Origin: Sinanaerobacter sp. ZZT-01
Lineage (GTDB): Bacteria > Bacillota > Clostridia > Peptostreptococcales > Anaerovoracaceae
Direction of reading: 5' to 3'
DNA: 64,000 nt
Assembly (NCBI RefSeq): GCF_035621135.1
Contig: NZ_CP141728.1
Span: 2,232,001-2,296,000, forward strand
Part shown: piece after piece, positions 25,869 through 35,012 of the stretch
Position numbering within the stretch: the stretch's first letter is position 1
How the letters are laid out: each line of letters begins with the position of its first letter
Position numbers and translations under genes: made by a program
The notes under the pieces: generated by a model
Seen by the model: only the letters and a program-made list of their open reading frames with translations
Told to the model about the DNA's origin: nothing
The model's database searches: none

Positions 25869-26882
25869 ATGAAAATTGCCATTGACGGAATGGGAGGCGA
25901 CCACGCGCCTGCTGAGATCGTAAAAGGTTGTGTGGAAGCCAGCAAAAAAATAGAGCATGAAATATATATCATTGGCCGTGAAGATGAAATACAGAATGAA
26001 TTAAAAAAATACACTTATAAAGAAGAACAAATCAAAATAGTACATGCATCAGATGTTATTACTATGAAAGATGCACCTGTAAAAGCGGTCCGAACAAAGA
26101 CGGACTCTTCTCTTGTAAAAGGGCTGAATATGGTAAAAAACGGAGAGGCAGATTTATTGATATCCGCAGGAAATTCGGGTGCAATTATGGCAGGAGGCCT
26201 TTTTATTTTAGGCAGGATTCCTGGAATTGACCGGCCGGCAATTGCAACAACTTATCCGATATTGGGTAAAGGCATGTCACTGATGGTGGATTCAGGTGCA
26301 AATGCGGAATGCAAACCAACCAATTTGCTGGAATTTGCCACAATGGGCAGCATTTATATGGAACGTGTCTTTGGCATTACAAAACCAAAGGTTGGATTAG
26401 TTAATATCGGAACAGAAGAATCAAAAGGAACCACCTTATTAAAAGGAGCACATGAGCTTTTAACCAAAAGTCATTTGAACTTTATTGGAAATGTAGAAGC
26501 GAGACAGGTTCCGGATGGAGTTTGTGATGTCATTGTTTGTGACGGCTTTGTGGGAAATATTATTTTAAAATTGACGGAAGGTTTGGCATGGAGCATTCTG
26601 CAGCTGATGAAGAAAAAATTTACACAAGGGCTGCGCTCCAAAATGGGAGCATTGCTTTTATCCAATCGTTTAAATGAGATGAAACAGGAATTTGATTATT
26701 CCGAATATGGTGGAGCCCCGATTTTAGGTGTAAAAGGCGTATTATTAAAAATTCATGGTTCATCAAATGCAAATGCGGTAAAAAATGCTATCATTAAAGG
26801 GATACCATATGTAGAGAATAAAGTAGTAGAAGTGATTCAGGATTCAGTACTTGAGTTGGAGGAAATAACACAAAGTGAGTGA
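25869..26882 (+). CDS. plsX: Phosphate acyltransferase PlsX
   Basis: A 337-residue enzyme making acyl-phosphate from acyl-ACP, the first committed step of phospholipid synthesis with PlsY. N-terminal MKIAIDGMGGDHAP and later VDSGANAECKP and GNSGAIMAGG are family hallmarks. It heads the plsX-rnc-smc-ftsY block and overlaps rnc by 8 nt. Neither rpmF nor an acyl-carrier-protein gene, frequent neighbours of plsX, is present here. Confidence 0.96.
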   Translation: MKIAIDGMGGDHAPAEIVKGCVEASKKIEHEIYIIGREDEIQNELKKYTYKEEQIKIVHASDVITMKDAPVKAVRTKTDSSLVKGLNMVKNGEADLLISAGNSGAIMAGGLFILGRIPGIDRPAIATTYPILGKGMSLMVDSGANAECKPTNLLEFATMGSIYMERVFGITKPKVGLVNIGTEESKGTTLLKGAHELLTKSHLNFIGNVEARQVPDGVCDVIVCDGFVGNIILKLTEGLAWSILQLMKKKFTQGLRSKMGALLLSNRLNEMKQEFDYSEYGGAPILGVKGVLLKIHGSSNANAVKNAIIKGIPYVENKVVEVIQDSVLELEEITQSE

Positions 26883-27561
26883 ATTTGATTTTTCGAAAAC
26901 AATTGGGCATACCTTTAAGGATTCTCACCTTTTAAAAAATGCATTGACACATAGCTCTTATATTAATGAAAGCAAGCAGGCATATAGCGATAATAATGAA
27001 CGGCTTGAGTTTTTAGGAGATGCGATTTTAGATGCAGTTATCAGTGATTACTTATACCAGCGTCTGAGTGAGGTAGAAGAAGGTCAACTGACAAAGCTGC
27101 GTTCTTTGGTTGTTTGTGAACGTTCTTTAATGGAATGTGCGTCTCGATTGGGAGTTGGGAAACATTTATATTTAGGTAAAGGTGAAGAAAACAGTGGGGG
27201 AAGACAACGCACTTCCATTTTAGCAGATGCGATGGAAGCGGTGATTGGTGCAGTCTATCTTGACGGAGGTTGGAAGGCAGCTGTAGATTTTATCTTGCAC
27301 ATTTTTAGGGATACGATAGAGGATGCACTGGCTGGGAGACTATATTCAGATTATAAAACAGAGCTTCAGGAAAGATTACAGATCAATGGTGAGGTTTCCA
27401 TTCTTTATGAGGTAGAGAAAGAGGAAGGTCCAGATCATGATAAGACCTTTTATGTTTGCTTGACTGCAAATAAAAAGATAATCGGGCATGGTCAGGGGAG
27501 AAGCAAGAAAGAGGCGGAACAGCATGCTGCGAGAGCTGCAATAAAAAAAATGGGGTGTTAA
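26875..27561 (+). CDS. rnc: Ribonuclease III
   Basis: A 228-residue double-strand-specific endoribonuclease. The signature NNERLEFLGDAILDAVISDYLY with catalytic Glu/Asp occupies about residues 40-60, the second catalytic set is in DAMEAVIGAVYLD, and a double-stranded RNA-binding domain covers about 155-226 (KTELQERLQ ... GRSKKEAEQHAARAAI). It starts at GTG 26875 inside the end of plsX, which suggests coupled translation. Confidence 0.96.
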   Translation: MSEFDFSKTIGHTFKDSHLLKNALTHSSYINESKQAYSDNNERLEFLGDAILDAVISDYLYQRLSEVEEGQLTKLRSLVVCERSLMECASRLGVGKHLYLGKGEENSGGRQRTSILADAMEAVIGAVYLDGGWKAAVDFILHIFRDTIEDALAGRLYSDYKTELQERLQINGEVSILYEVEKEEGPDHDKTFYVCLTANKKIIGHGQGRSKKEAEQHAARAAIKKMGC

Positions 27562-27564
27562 TTT

Positions 27565-30500
27565 TTGTACTTTAAGCGAATTGAACTGCATGGATTTAAA
27601 TCCTTTGCTGACCCAGTAAGCATCGAATTTCACGAGGGGATCACATGTATAGTAGGCCCGAATGGAAGCGGAAAGAGTAATATTTCTGACGCCATACGAT
27701 GGGTACTGGGTGAACAAAGTCCCAAAATGCTTCGAGGCGGAAAAATGGAAGAAGTGATTTTTGCAGGGACTGCAAGCCGTAAGTCGAGAGGGATGGCGGA
27801 AGTAACGCTTGTCATTGATAATAGTACAGGCGTTTTACCCATTGATTACGCAGAAGTTGCTATAACGAGAAGGATGTATCGGTCCGGAGAAAGTGCATAT
27901 TCGATTAATAATAATCCTTGCCGTTTGCGAGATATTCGGGAGCTGATCATGGATACCGGAATCGGAGTAGACGGCTATTCATTGATTGGACAAGGAAAGA
28001 TTTCTGAAATAGTGAGCAATAAGCCCGAAAGCCGCAGAGAAATTTTTGAAGAAGCCGCTGGGATTGTAAAATATAGAAGTAAAAAAGCGGAAGCCGAACG
28101 TAAGTTAGAATCTTCGCAAAATAATTTAGACCGTGTCAACGATATTGTTGGTGAAATTGAAAGCCGTATTGATTCCTTAAAAGAGGAAAGTGAGAAAGCA
28201 TCCGAGTATATGGTGCTTCGTGATAAATACAAAGAAATAGAGATTAATATTACATTAAAAAACATTGAATCAATTGAGTTGAAGAATGAATCTTTAAAAG
28301 ACGATTTGACGGAATTAAATATTCAAATAGAGAACGATAAAGAGAAAAAAAAGACAGTTGATGCAGAACTGAGTGAAAGCCGTATGAACAATGAACAATT
28401 GGAAATACAGGGGTTGGAAACAAGGGATTTGCTTTTAAAGAAGGTAGAAGAAATCAATTCGCTGGTAAATCAAAGTCAATTAAGTGATGAGAAATTATCG
28501 ACGATGGAAAAGGACGCTGAACGTTTAAAAGAGGAAATCCTTAATTTGGATAAAAAAACCGATAAAGAAATGGTCAACCGCAAAGAGCTCGAGCAGAAAT
28601 ATGATAAGCTCAAAGAAGAATGGCAGAAATATAAGGATGAATTACATAATAAAACACAATCTTATGAAATGCTTTCTTCAGAGGTAACTACACAAGAAGC
28701 AGTGGCGGAAGAGCAAAAAAATCGCATTTACGAGCTCCATTCAATCATGAGCAGTAAAAAAGCAGAGTCTAACAGCTTATTGAGTCTGCTGAATACACTG
28801 AAAAGCAGGCAAGAACAATTAAATACAGAGAAGGAAACGACTTTTCTTTCGAATAAGGGTATGAGACAGACTTTTGAAAAGGTGCAATCTGAAAATCGTG
28901 CAGCTTTGGATCATTTGAAACAAATAAAAGAAAACTTACAAGTGACAAAAATCCAGTATGAAGAAGATTTACAAAGAGAAAAAACACTAGGTCAAAAGCT
29001 TGCAGATTTAAGAATTTCAATGGGGCAGCTTACGACTCGCCAAAAAATGATGGAAGAAATGGAGCAGGCGTATGATGGTTACAACCATGGAGTTCGCTTC
29101 ATTATGCGTTCCAAAGAATTAACGGGAATCCATGGAGTCATTACTGATTTAATAGAAGTGCCGCTGGGCTATGAAACAGCGATTGAGACGGCATTGGGCT
29201 CAGCAATGCAAAACATTGTCTGTGAAGATGAAAAAAGTGCACAGGCAGCAGTTTCGGCACTTAAAAGAAATCGGGCAGGGCGTTTGACCTTCTTGCCTCT
29301 CTCCAGTATAAGAGCAGGGAACCACGCAAGAGATGACCGGTTGAACAATGCGACAGGATTTAAGGGGGTTGCAGTAGACTGCATCGGATTTGATCCTAAA
29401 TATAAAAAAATTATGGAATATCTTCTTGGAAGAGTGATCCTTGTAGAAAAATTAGAACATGCAGTTGCTCTATCCAAAAGCATTTCAGGTGGATTTCGAT
29501 TTGTTACACTTGAAGGTGAAGTATTGAATGCGAGCGGTGCAATAACAGGTGGTGTTTACCGCAACAATACGGCGAATTTATTAGAGCGAAAAACTGAAAT
29601 CGTTAAATTGAAAGATGCTTTATCCAAGATGGAACAGGAAAAAACACAGGGAGATAGAGCTTTAGAAGAACTGCATGCTCGTATCAATCAGTCTAAAGCA
29701 GCATTAGAAACACAGGAAAAAGAATATAGAGAAACGGAAATGGTATCAATGCGTACCGAAAATGAATTGAAGCATGTTTCTCTACAGCTGACTGAAGCAG
29801 AAAGCAGTGAAAACCGCTGGATCAGAGAGCTGGAGCATATAACAAATGAAGAGCAGTCTGCAAGGTCGATGATTGAAGAACTCAGCATGGTTATAACAAG
29901 TGCAGAGCAGGAAAAATCTGCTTTAGAGGATTCTGTTGAAGAACAAACAGAAAAATTCAGAGACAAGAAACAAGAATTGCAGAAAATGCAGGAAGACATA
30001 ACAAAGCTGCATATTGAAGTGAATACATTAAAAAACGAGTGCAATGGTTTTGTGCAAATGGATCAGAAGATTGAAGACTATTTGCAAGAGCTGACAAAGG
30101 AGAAAGAAGCAAAAGAAGCGGCTATTCACAGTATAGAGGAAAGAAAAGCTCTGTTACAGCAGGGTGGCGGTGATTTGAAATCTGCGGTTTCTTCCAAAGA
30201 AAAAGAAAAGTTAGAACTGGAACAGATGCTTGTCAATCTTCAAGAAGAAAAGAAAAGGCTTGTTCAATCTTTAGAAGAGGCAGAGAAGATCAAAGCATCC
30301 ATAGATGAGAAGCTTTTACAGGAACAGACAAATAAACACGATTTGGAATTGAAGCTGGCAAAAAATGAAACACAGGTAAATTCTTTTAAGGATAAGCTTT
30401 GGGAAGACTTTGAAATTTCTTATATTCAAGCGATGGAATTTTCAAAAAAAGAATTTATTATGAATACAGCGGTAAAGGAAAGCCGTGAAATTAAAAGCCG

Positions 30501-31116
30501 TATGAAAGTGTTAGGAGAGGTTAATCTCGGTTCGATTAAAGAATATGAAACTGTTAAAGAACGATATGAATTTTTAACAGAGCAGCGTTCTGACCTGTTG
30601 CAGGCAATAGATGCGTTAAAACAGATCATATCAGATATGGATAAAACCATACGAAATAATTTTAAGGATAGCTTTGATAAAATAGTCGCAAATTTTGAAA
30701 AAGCGTTTCAGGAGCTATTTGGAGGCGGAACAGCGGAGCTTCGTTTGGAAGATGAAACAAGGCCCTTGGAGTGCGGAATTGAGATTGTAGCACAGCCGCC
30801 AGGTAAAAAATTGCAGAATATTAATTTAATGTCGGGCGGAGAAAAGACAATGACCGCAATTGCACTGATGTTTGCAGTATTAAGAGCAAAGCCAACCCCA
30901 TTTTGTATATTAGATGAGGTAGAAGCAGCTTTAGATGAAGCAAATATTGACCGCTTTGCACAGTATTTAAGAAATTTTCATGAAATACAATTCGCGTTAG
31001 TGACACATCAAAAGGCAACAATGGAATTTGCGGATGTATTGTATGGTGTAACTATGCCGGAGCAAGGAGTATCAAAAGTAATCTCGTTGCGATTTGGAGA
31101 CCGTTTTGAGTTATAG
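27565..31116 (+). CDS. smc: Chromosome partition/condensin protein SMC
   Basis: An 1183-residue SMC ATPase. Walker A GPNGSGKSN (residues 32-40) and the N-terminal head are followed by a coiled coil (about 170-500), the hinge (about 510-660, ending near SGAITGG), the return coil (about 670-1020), and the C-terminal head with LMSGGEKT signature and Walker B FCILDEVEAALDEANI. The start is TTG 27565, with GGGG about 10 nt upstream. It condenses and segregates the chromosome with ScpA/ScpB. The A-rich repetitive look of the region is coiled-coil coding. Confidence 0.97.
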   Translation: MYFKRIELHGFKSFADPVSIEFHEGITCIVGPNGSGKSNISDAIRWVLGEQSPKMLRGGKMEEVIFAGTASRKSRGMAEVTLVIDNSTGVLPIDYAEVAITRRMYRSGESAYSINNNPCRLRDIRELIMDTGIGVDGYSLIGQGKISEIVSNKPESRREIFEEAAGIVKYRSKKAEAERKLESSQNNLDRVNDIVGEIESRIDSLKEESEKASEYMVLRDKYKEIEINITLKNIESIELKNESLKDDLTELNIQIENDKEKKKTVDAELSESRMNNEQLEIQGLETRDLLLKKVEEINSLVNQSQLSDEKLSTMEKDAERLKEEILNLDKKTDKEMVNRKELEQKYDKLKEEWQKYKDELHNKTQSYEMLSSEVTTQEAVAEEQKNRIYELHSIMSSKKAESNSLLSLLNTLKSRQEQLNTEKETTFLSNKGMRQTFEKVQSENRAALDHLKQIKENLQVTKIQYEEDLQREKTLGQKLADLRISMGQLTTRQKMMEEMEQAYDGYNHGVRFIMRSKELTGIHGVITDLIEVPLGYETAIETALGSAMQNIVCEDEKSAQAAVSALKRNRAGRLTFLPLSSIRAGNHARDDRLNNATGFKGVAVDCIGFDPKYKKIMEYLLGRVILVEKLEHAVALSKSISGGFRFVTLEGEVLNASGAITGGVYRNNTANLLERKTEIVKLKDALSKMEQEKTQGDRALEELHARINQSKAALETQEKEYRETEMVSMRTENELKHVSLQLTEAESSENRWIRELEHITNEEQSARSMIEELSMVITSAEQEKSALEDSVEEQTEKFRDKKQELQKMQEDITKLHIEVNTLKNECNGFVQMDQKIEDYLQELTKEKEAKEAAIHSIEERKALLQQGGGDLKSAVSSKEKEKLELEQMLVNLQEEKKRLVQSLEEAEKIKASIDEKLLQEQTNKHDLELKLAKNETQVNSFKDKLWEDFEISYIQAMEFSKKEFIMNTAVKESREIKSRMKVLGEVNLGSIKEYETVKERYEFLTEQRSDLLQAIDALKQIISDMDKTIRNNFKDSFDKIVANFEKAFQELFGGGTAELRLEDETRPLECGIEIVAQPPGKKLQNINLMSGGEKTMTAIALMFAVLRAKPTPFCILDEVEAALDEANIDRFAQYLRNFHEIQFALVTHQKATMEFADVLYGVTMPEQGVSKVISLRFGDRFEL

Positions 31117-31145
31117 CTGAAAAAAATTTAAGGGAGAATAGAGTT

Positions 31146-32042
31146 ATGGCGTTCGGAATAAAAAAATCCTTCTTTGGACGATTGCAGGAAAAAATAGAAG
31201 ATGTCATTTTTATGCGTCCAGAGATTGATGAAGAAATGCTTGACGATTTGGAAGAGGTTTTGATTACATCAGATATTGGGATGGAGACAACAAATAAAAT
31301 CATTGAACAGCTTCGAAGCGATATCAAAAGTTTGAGGATTAACAATGCAGAGGGTGTGAAGGAACAGATTAAAAAAATTGTAGAAGCTTTAATTGATAAA
31401 AAGGAAGCTCATTTGATTTCGTCAAAAACACCGTTGGTTCTATTAATGATTGGTGTAAACGGAGTGGGAAAAACTACCTCCATTGCAAAGATAGCTTATA
31501 AATTTCAAAAACAAGGGAAATCGGTTCTGATCGCAGCAGCAGATACGTTTCGTGCGGCTGCAAGCGAACAGCTTGAGGTTTGGGGAGAACGTCTTGGCGT
31601 AAATGTGATTAAGCATCAAGAAGGTGCAGACCCATCGGCTGTCATTTTTGATGCGATTCAATCTGCGAAAGCAAAAGAGATTGATATCTTAATTTGTGAT
31701 ACGGCAGGGAGACTGCAGACAAAGAAAAATTTAATGACGGAATTAGAGAAAATGTATAAGGTTATTGAAAGAGAGTATCCACAGGCAGAAAGAGAAACTT
31801 TGCTTGTATTAGACGCTGCAACTGGAAAAAATGCAGTGTCTCAAGCAAAAGAATTTGGGCAAATTGCCGATATAACTGGAATTGTTTTGACAAAGCTTGA
31901 CGGTACGGCAAAGGGTGGTATTGTCATTACCATTTCAGATGAGTACAATATGCCGGTAAAATTTATCGGTGTGGGTGAAGGAATGGAAGACTTAAAAGAA
32001 TTTGATCCGCAGGAATTTGCGAAGAGCTTGTTCGAATCATAA
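31146..32042 (+). CDS. ftsY: Signal recognition particle receptor FtsY
   Basis: A 298-residue SRP GTPase that docks ribosome-SRP complexes at the membrane. It has the NG domain only, with almost no acidic A domain, as is common in Firmicutes. Motifs: GVNGVGKTTSIAKIA, DTFRAAASEQLEVW, DTAGRLQTK and TKLDGTAKGG. GGGAG precedes ATG 31146, 29 nt after smc. ffh does not follow, unlike in many clostridia. Confidence 0.96.
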   Translation: MAFGIKKSFFGRLQEKIEDVIFMRPEIDEEMLDDLEEVLITSDIGMETTNKIIEQLRSDIKSLRINNAEGVKEQIKKIVEALIDKKEAHLISSKTPLVLLMIGVNGVGKTTSIAKIAYKFQKQGKSVLIAAADTFRAAASEQLEVWGERLGVNVIKHQEGADPSAVIFDAIQSAKAKEIDILICDTAGRLQTKKNLMTELEKMYKVIEREYPQAERETLLVLDAATGKNAVSQAKEFGQIADITGIVLTKLDGTAKGGIVITISDEYNMPVKFIGVGEGMEDLKEFDPQEFAKSLFES

Positions 32043-32123
32043 ATCTGAAAGGATTGTTGATAAATAAAACAATACTAGCATATAGTATTTTAGAGAAAAT
32101 TTTGGAAAACAGGAGGAGAAAAG

Positions 32124-32606
32124 ATGAAAGAAGTAAAGGTGAATGGAAATTTTTATGTAAAAGTTTACGAAAAGAAGGATGAAGAAGAGTATCTGGAAAT
32201 GCGTAAAAGCCCGATGATTAAGCGTACAAGCGGATTTGATACATTACGTTATCAGCCGTTGACAGAGGCAATTAGCGTGTTGTTGGTAGTTGAAAAGGAT
32301 GAAGATGCAGAAATACCGGTAGGTTATGCGGTTCTTCATAATTTAGATGACAAAGAATATCAGAAGAGTGTGTCTAAAGTCTACGGAATTGAAATTAATG
32401 CAAAGTATTTTGTAGGAGATTTTATGATTGCCCAGAGTTACCGCAGAGGTGGTATCGGCAAGCATTTTATGGAATATGTGATTAATGATTACTGTAAAGA
32501 AGAAAGTTTAATGATGAATCCAAATGAAGAAGATGCATTGTTCTGGCATTCGGTTGGCTTTGCATTTGTAGGTACAAATAAGAAAAACGGTATGCGTGTA
32601 AACTAG
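32124..32606 (+). CDS. GNAT-like acetyltransferase
   Basis: A 160-residue protein with an acetyl-CoA-binding signature (IAQSYRRGGIGKHFMEYVIND, about 104-124) and the closing FWHSVGFAFVG segment. Substrate unknown. It has its own strong AGGAGG ribosome-binding site and ends before a terminator, so it is the last gene of this block or a unit of its own. Confidence 0.75.
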   Translation: MKEVKVNGNFYVKVYEKKDEEEYLEMRKSPMIKRTSGFDTLRYQPLTEAISVLLVVEKDEDAEIPVGYAVLHNLDDKEYQKSVSKVYGIEINAKYFVGDFMIAQSYRRGGIGKHFMEYVINDYCKEESLMMNPNEEDALFWHSVGFAFVGTNKKNGMRVN

Positions 32607-32665
32607 AGGAAAAAGAGTAGGATATGGAGCTGCGTAAAGTGTGGCTCCAATGTGTAAGTTTTTGT

Positions 32666-32700
32666 ACGGCATAGTCGACTTTGGCTATGCCGTTTTTCTT
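32666..32700 (+). terminator. Terminator after the GNAT gene
   Basis: ACGGCATAG (32666-32674) pairs with CTATGCCGT (32685-32693), followed by a T-rich run. Confidence 0.88.
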
Positions 32701-32722
32701 TTATAATCGCTGAGGTGAAATC

Positions 32723-33082
32723 ATGAAAATACGAGATGAATATACTTGTCCATTAGAATTAACACATGACATAATAAAGGGAAAATGGAAACCTATTATT
32801 TTATGGCAGCTTGGTAAAGGCAAGCGGTCACTGGCACAACTTGAAAGCGAAATAAACGGTATTAACCAAAAAATGCTAATCGAGCAACTAAAAGAGTTGC
32901 AAGATTTTGGAATAATTAAAAAGAAAGCATTTGAGGGCTATCCCTTAAAAGTAGAATATTCATTAACAGGGCGTGGACAAAAACTATTAGAAGCAATTAC
33001 GATTATGCAAACGATTGGTATTGACTTTATGAAAGAAAACAGTATGTTTGATGTACTGCGTGAAAATGGATTTATAGATTAA
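32723..33082 (+). CDS. HxlR-family transcriptional regulator
   Basis: A 119-residue winged helix-turn-helix protein of the HxlR/DUF24 family, with the N-terminal Cys9 (YTCPLELT) and the GKWKPIILWQLGKGKRSLAQLE recognition region. Several members sense electrophiles or oxidants through this cysteine. It sits before a flavin/pyridoxamine-oxidase-fold gene on the same strand, its probable target. Confidence 0.9.
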   Translation: MKIRDEYTCPLELTHDIIKGKWKPIILWQLGKGKRSLAQLESEINGINQKMLIEQLKELQDFGIIKKKAFEGYPLKVEYSLTGRGQKLLEAITIMQTIGIDFMKENSMFDVLRENGFID

Positions 33083-33209
33083 CATACCCACAAAAAAGTG
33101 AGTAATTTACTTTCTCATTGTGTCATGATATGGTTGACATAGGTGAAGATCTAAGATTATATAGTGAGGTGATACGATCTTAAAAGATGCGGAGAAAACG
33201 ATTGGTAAC

Positions 33210-33599
33210 TTGATTGATAAGCAAAGAATTGCTTTTATTAGCTCTGTGGATGATGATGGATTTCCAAACACAAAGGCAATGCTACCACCACGAAAAAGAG
33301 AGGGTATAAAAGTTTTCTATTTTTCAACCAATACATCCTCATTGCGTGTATCACAATACCGGGTCAATTCTAAAGCGTGTATCTATTTTTGCGACAAGAG
33401 ATTTTTTCGTGGTGTTATGTTAAAAGGCATAGTAGAAGCATTGGAAGATGCTCAGAGCAAAAATATGATTTGGAAAGATGGCGATACCATGTATTACCAC
33501 CAGGGAGTAACGGACCCGGATTATTGTGTTTTACGCTTCACGGTTAGTGAGGGAAGGTATTATTCTAATTTCAAATCAGAAAATTTCTTCATTGAGTAG
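33210..33599 (+). CDS. Pyridoxamine 5'-phosphate oxidase-fold protein
   Basis: A split-beta-barrel (FMN-binding-like) protein of the general-stress-protein-26 type: FISSVDDDGFPNTKAMLPPRK, then YFSTNTSSLRVSQY and KACIYFCDK. The first usable start is TTG 33210, giving 129 residues, but the frame stays open upstream to 33168 and the extra residues (ILKDAEKTIGNLI) look like the start of the domain. A GAGGTG ribosome-binding site stands at 33166-33171, with only ATC at 33177 in the expected start position. So either an unusual start is used or the start codon was lost. Function unknown, perhaps redox-related given the HxlR neighbour. Confidence 0.75.
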   Translation: MIDKQRIAFISSVDDDGFPNTKAMLPPRKREGIKVFYFSTNTSSLRVSQYRVNSKACIYFCDKRFFRGVMLKGIVEALEDAQSKNMIWKDGDTMYYHQGVTDPDYCVLRFTVSEGRYYSNFKSENFFIE

Positions 33600-33731
33600 T
33601 TTTTGTCCTGTCTTTTCTGTTTTGGTAGATTCTGCTGATGGCTGTTTTTGTATTTTTTATGTATAATAAACGTAAATAGAAAAAAGTGAGCGTTTATCGC
33701 AAATTATAAATTAAGAGAAAGAGAGGTTGCC

Positions 33732-34931
33732 ATGACTGTATTTAACGATATTAACATGATTACGATTATTATGATTGGAATATTTTTGATGCCCATAGTG
33801 GTTGGTGCATTGAATCCGATATCAGGCAGCCGAATATATCATTCTCTATTGTCTATGGTAAATAATTTTAAATTTATATTAGGAGTTCTCTTAACATTTC
33901 ATTCTTTTAGAATGATATTTTTTAATGAAGAATACCGTTTTTTCGAGAAGTTGTACCAACTAAATCCATCTTTAAAAAATTGGATGTTTCGTTATGAGCA
34001 TGATATCGTAGCTTATGTCATTGTATTTTTTATATTATTATACATGATTCTATGGATTTTAGACCTTTGTGCAATTCCGTTTTATCGGTATATTATGTAT
34101 CCGTTAAAAAATAAAATTTCTGTCTTCGTTCAGCCAATGAGTGAAAAAGCGAAACGAGTATGGAGTATCGCGTGGGGAATACCAAAGTCGATCTGTATGA
34201 TTGTAGTATTTTCTTTGTTGTTGAGCTTTTATATCAATTATGTAAATAACCCGACTGCTGTTAATTATATTAATCGTTCTATTGCTTATCAACAAGTGCG
34301 TGAGCGTATATTGAACCCTCTTTTCAGCATAGATCTGGCTAAAAATATACCGGTTGCAGTTTTCGATTCCATCAAAAAAGCGAACGAAGATTTTACGTCT
34401 TCCAATCAGGATGGAAGCATGGACTCAAATTATTGGAAACAAACGGTTATAAAGTATTTTAATGGGGTGACACTGGATGAGGCAGTAAAATCGAATACTG
34501 AGATTGATGATATGGCAAGAAAAATTGTTGGGACTGAGGAAAATGAAAGACAAAAAGCATATTTGCTCTATGATTGGGTTCGAAGGAATATTCAGTATGA
34601 TAAAGAGAAAGCTGAAATGATATCTGAAAATTCTTCTCATATAAATTCTGGAGCGATTGTAACGTATGTGGAAAAAAAAGGGGTTTGCTTTGATTACGCA
34701 TGCCTTTACGTCACGATGTGCCAGGCGGTTGATATCAAGGTTCGTTTTGTTACAGGAATGGGATTTAATGGTGTGCAGTGGGGGGAACATGCATGGAATC
34801 AAGTTTATGATTCCAAGGAAGAAAGCTGGATTCCTGTCGATACAACCTTTGGAAGTGGTGGAGTAAATTATTTTGACAACTTGGACTTCTCCGAAAGTCA
34901 TAAATATGAAGTCATTCAGGGTGAATGGTAA
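33732..34931 (+). CDS. Membrane-anchored transglutaminase-like protein
   Basis: A 399-residue protein with about four N-terminal membrane segments (10-30, 45-65, 92-115, 150-170) and a C-terminal transglutaminase-like domain. The triad is Cys319 (KKGVCFDYACLY), His353 (GEHAWNQV) and Asp370 (WIPVDTTFG). Such domains act as cysteine peptidases or protein cross-linkers; the topology puts the domain outside the membrane, so an envelope role is likely. AGAGAGG precedes ATG 33732. It converges on the PBP gene through a shared terminator. Confidence 0.82.
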   Translation: MTVFNDINMITIIMIGIFLMPIVVGALNPISGSRIYHSLLSMVNNFKFILGVLLTFHSFRMIFFNEEYRFFEKLYQLNPSLKNWMFRYEHDIVAYVIVFFILLYMILWILDLCAIPFYRYIMYPLKNKISVFVQPMSEKAKRVWSIAWGIPKSICMIVVFSLLLSFYINYVNNPTAVNYINRSIAYQQVRERILNPLFSIDLAKNIPVAVFDSIKKANEDFTSSNQDGSMDSNYWKQTVIKYFNGVTLDEAVKSNTEIDDMARKIVGTEENERQKAYLLYDWVRRNIQYDKEKAEMISENSSHINSGAIVTYVEKKGVCFDYACLYVTMCQAVDIKVRFVTGMGFNGVQWGEHAWNQVYDSKEESWIPVDTTFGSGGVNYFDNLDFSESHKYEVIQGEW

Positions 34932-34942
34932 CAGAATATAGA

Positions 34943-34995
34943 AAAGAGGTTATCTCTTGATGTAGAACCCATCAGGAGATAACCTCTTTGTTTTG
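34943..34995. terminator. Bidirectional terminator between the transglutaminase-like and PBP genes
   Basis: AAAGAGGTTATCTC (34943-34956) pairs with GAGATAACCTCTTT (34976-34989). A T-rich run follows on the plus strand and an A-rich run precedes it, serving both convergent genes. Confidence 0.9.
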
Positions 34996-35012
34996 TATCA
35001 ATTTATTTCAAT

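Noticed and set aside
28081-30500. A-rich repetitive appearance suggesting a tandem repeat
   Set aside because: It is the heptad coding of the SMC coiled coils; no exact DNA repeat unit was seen.
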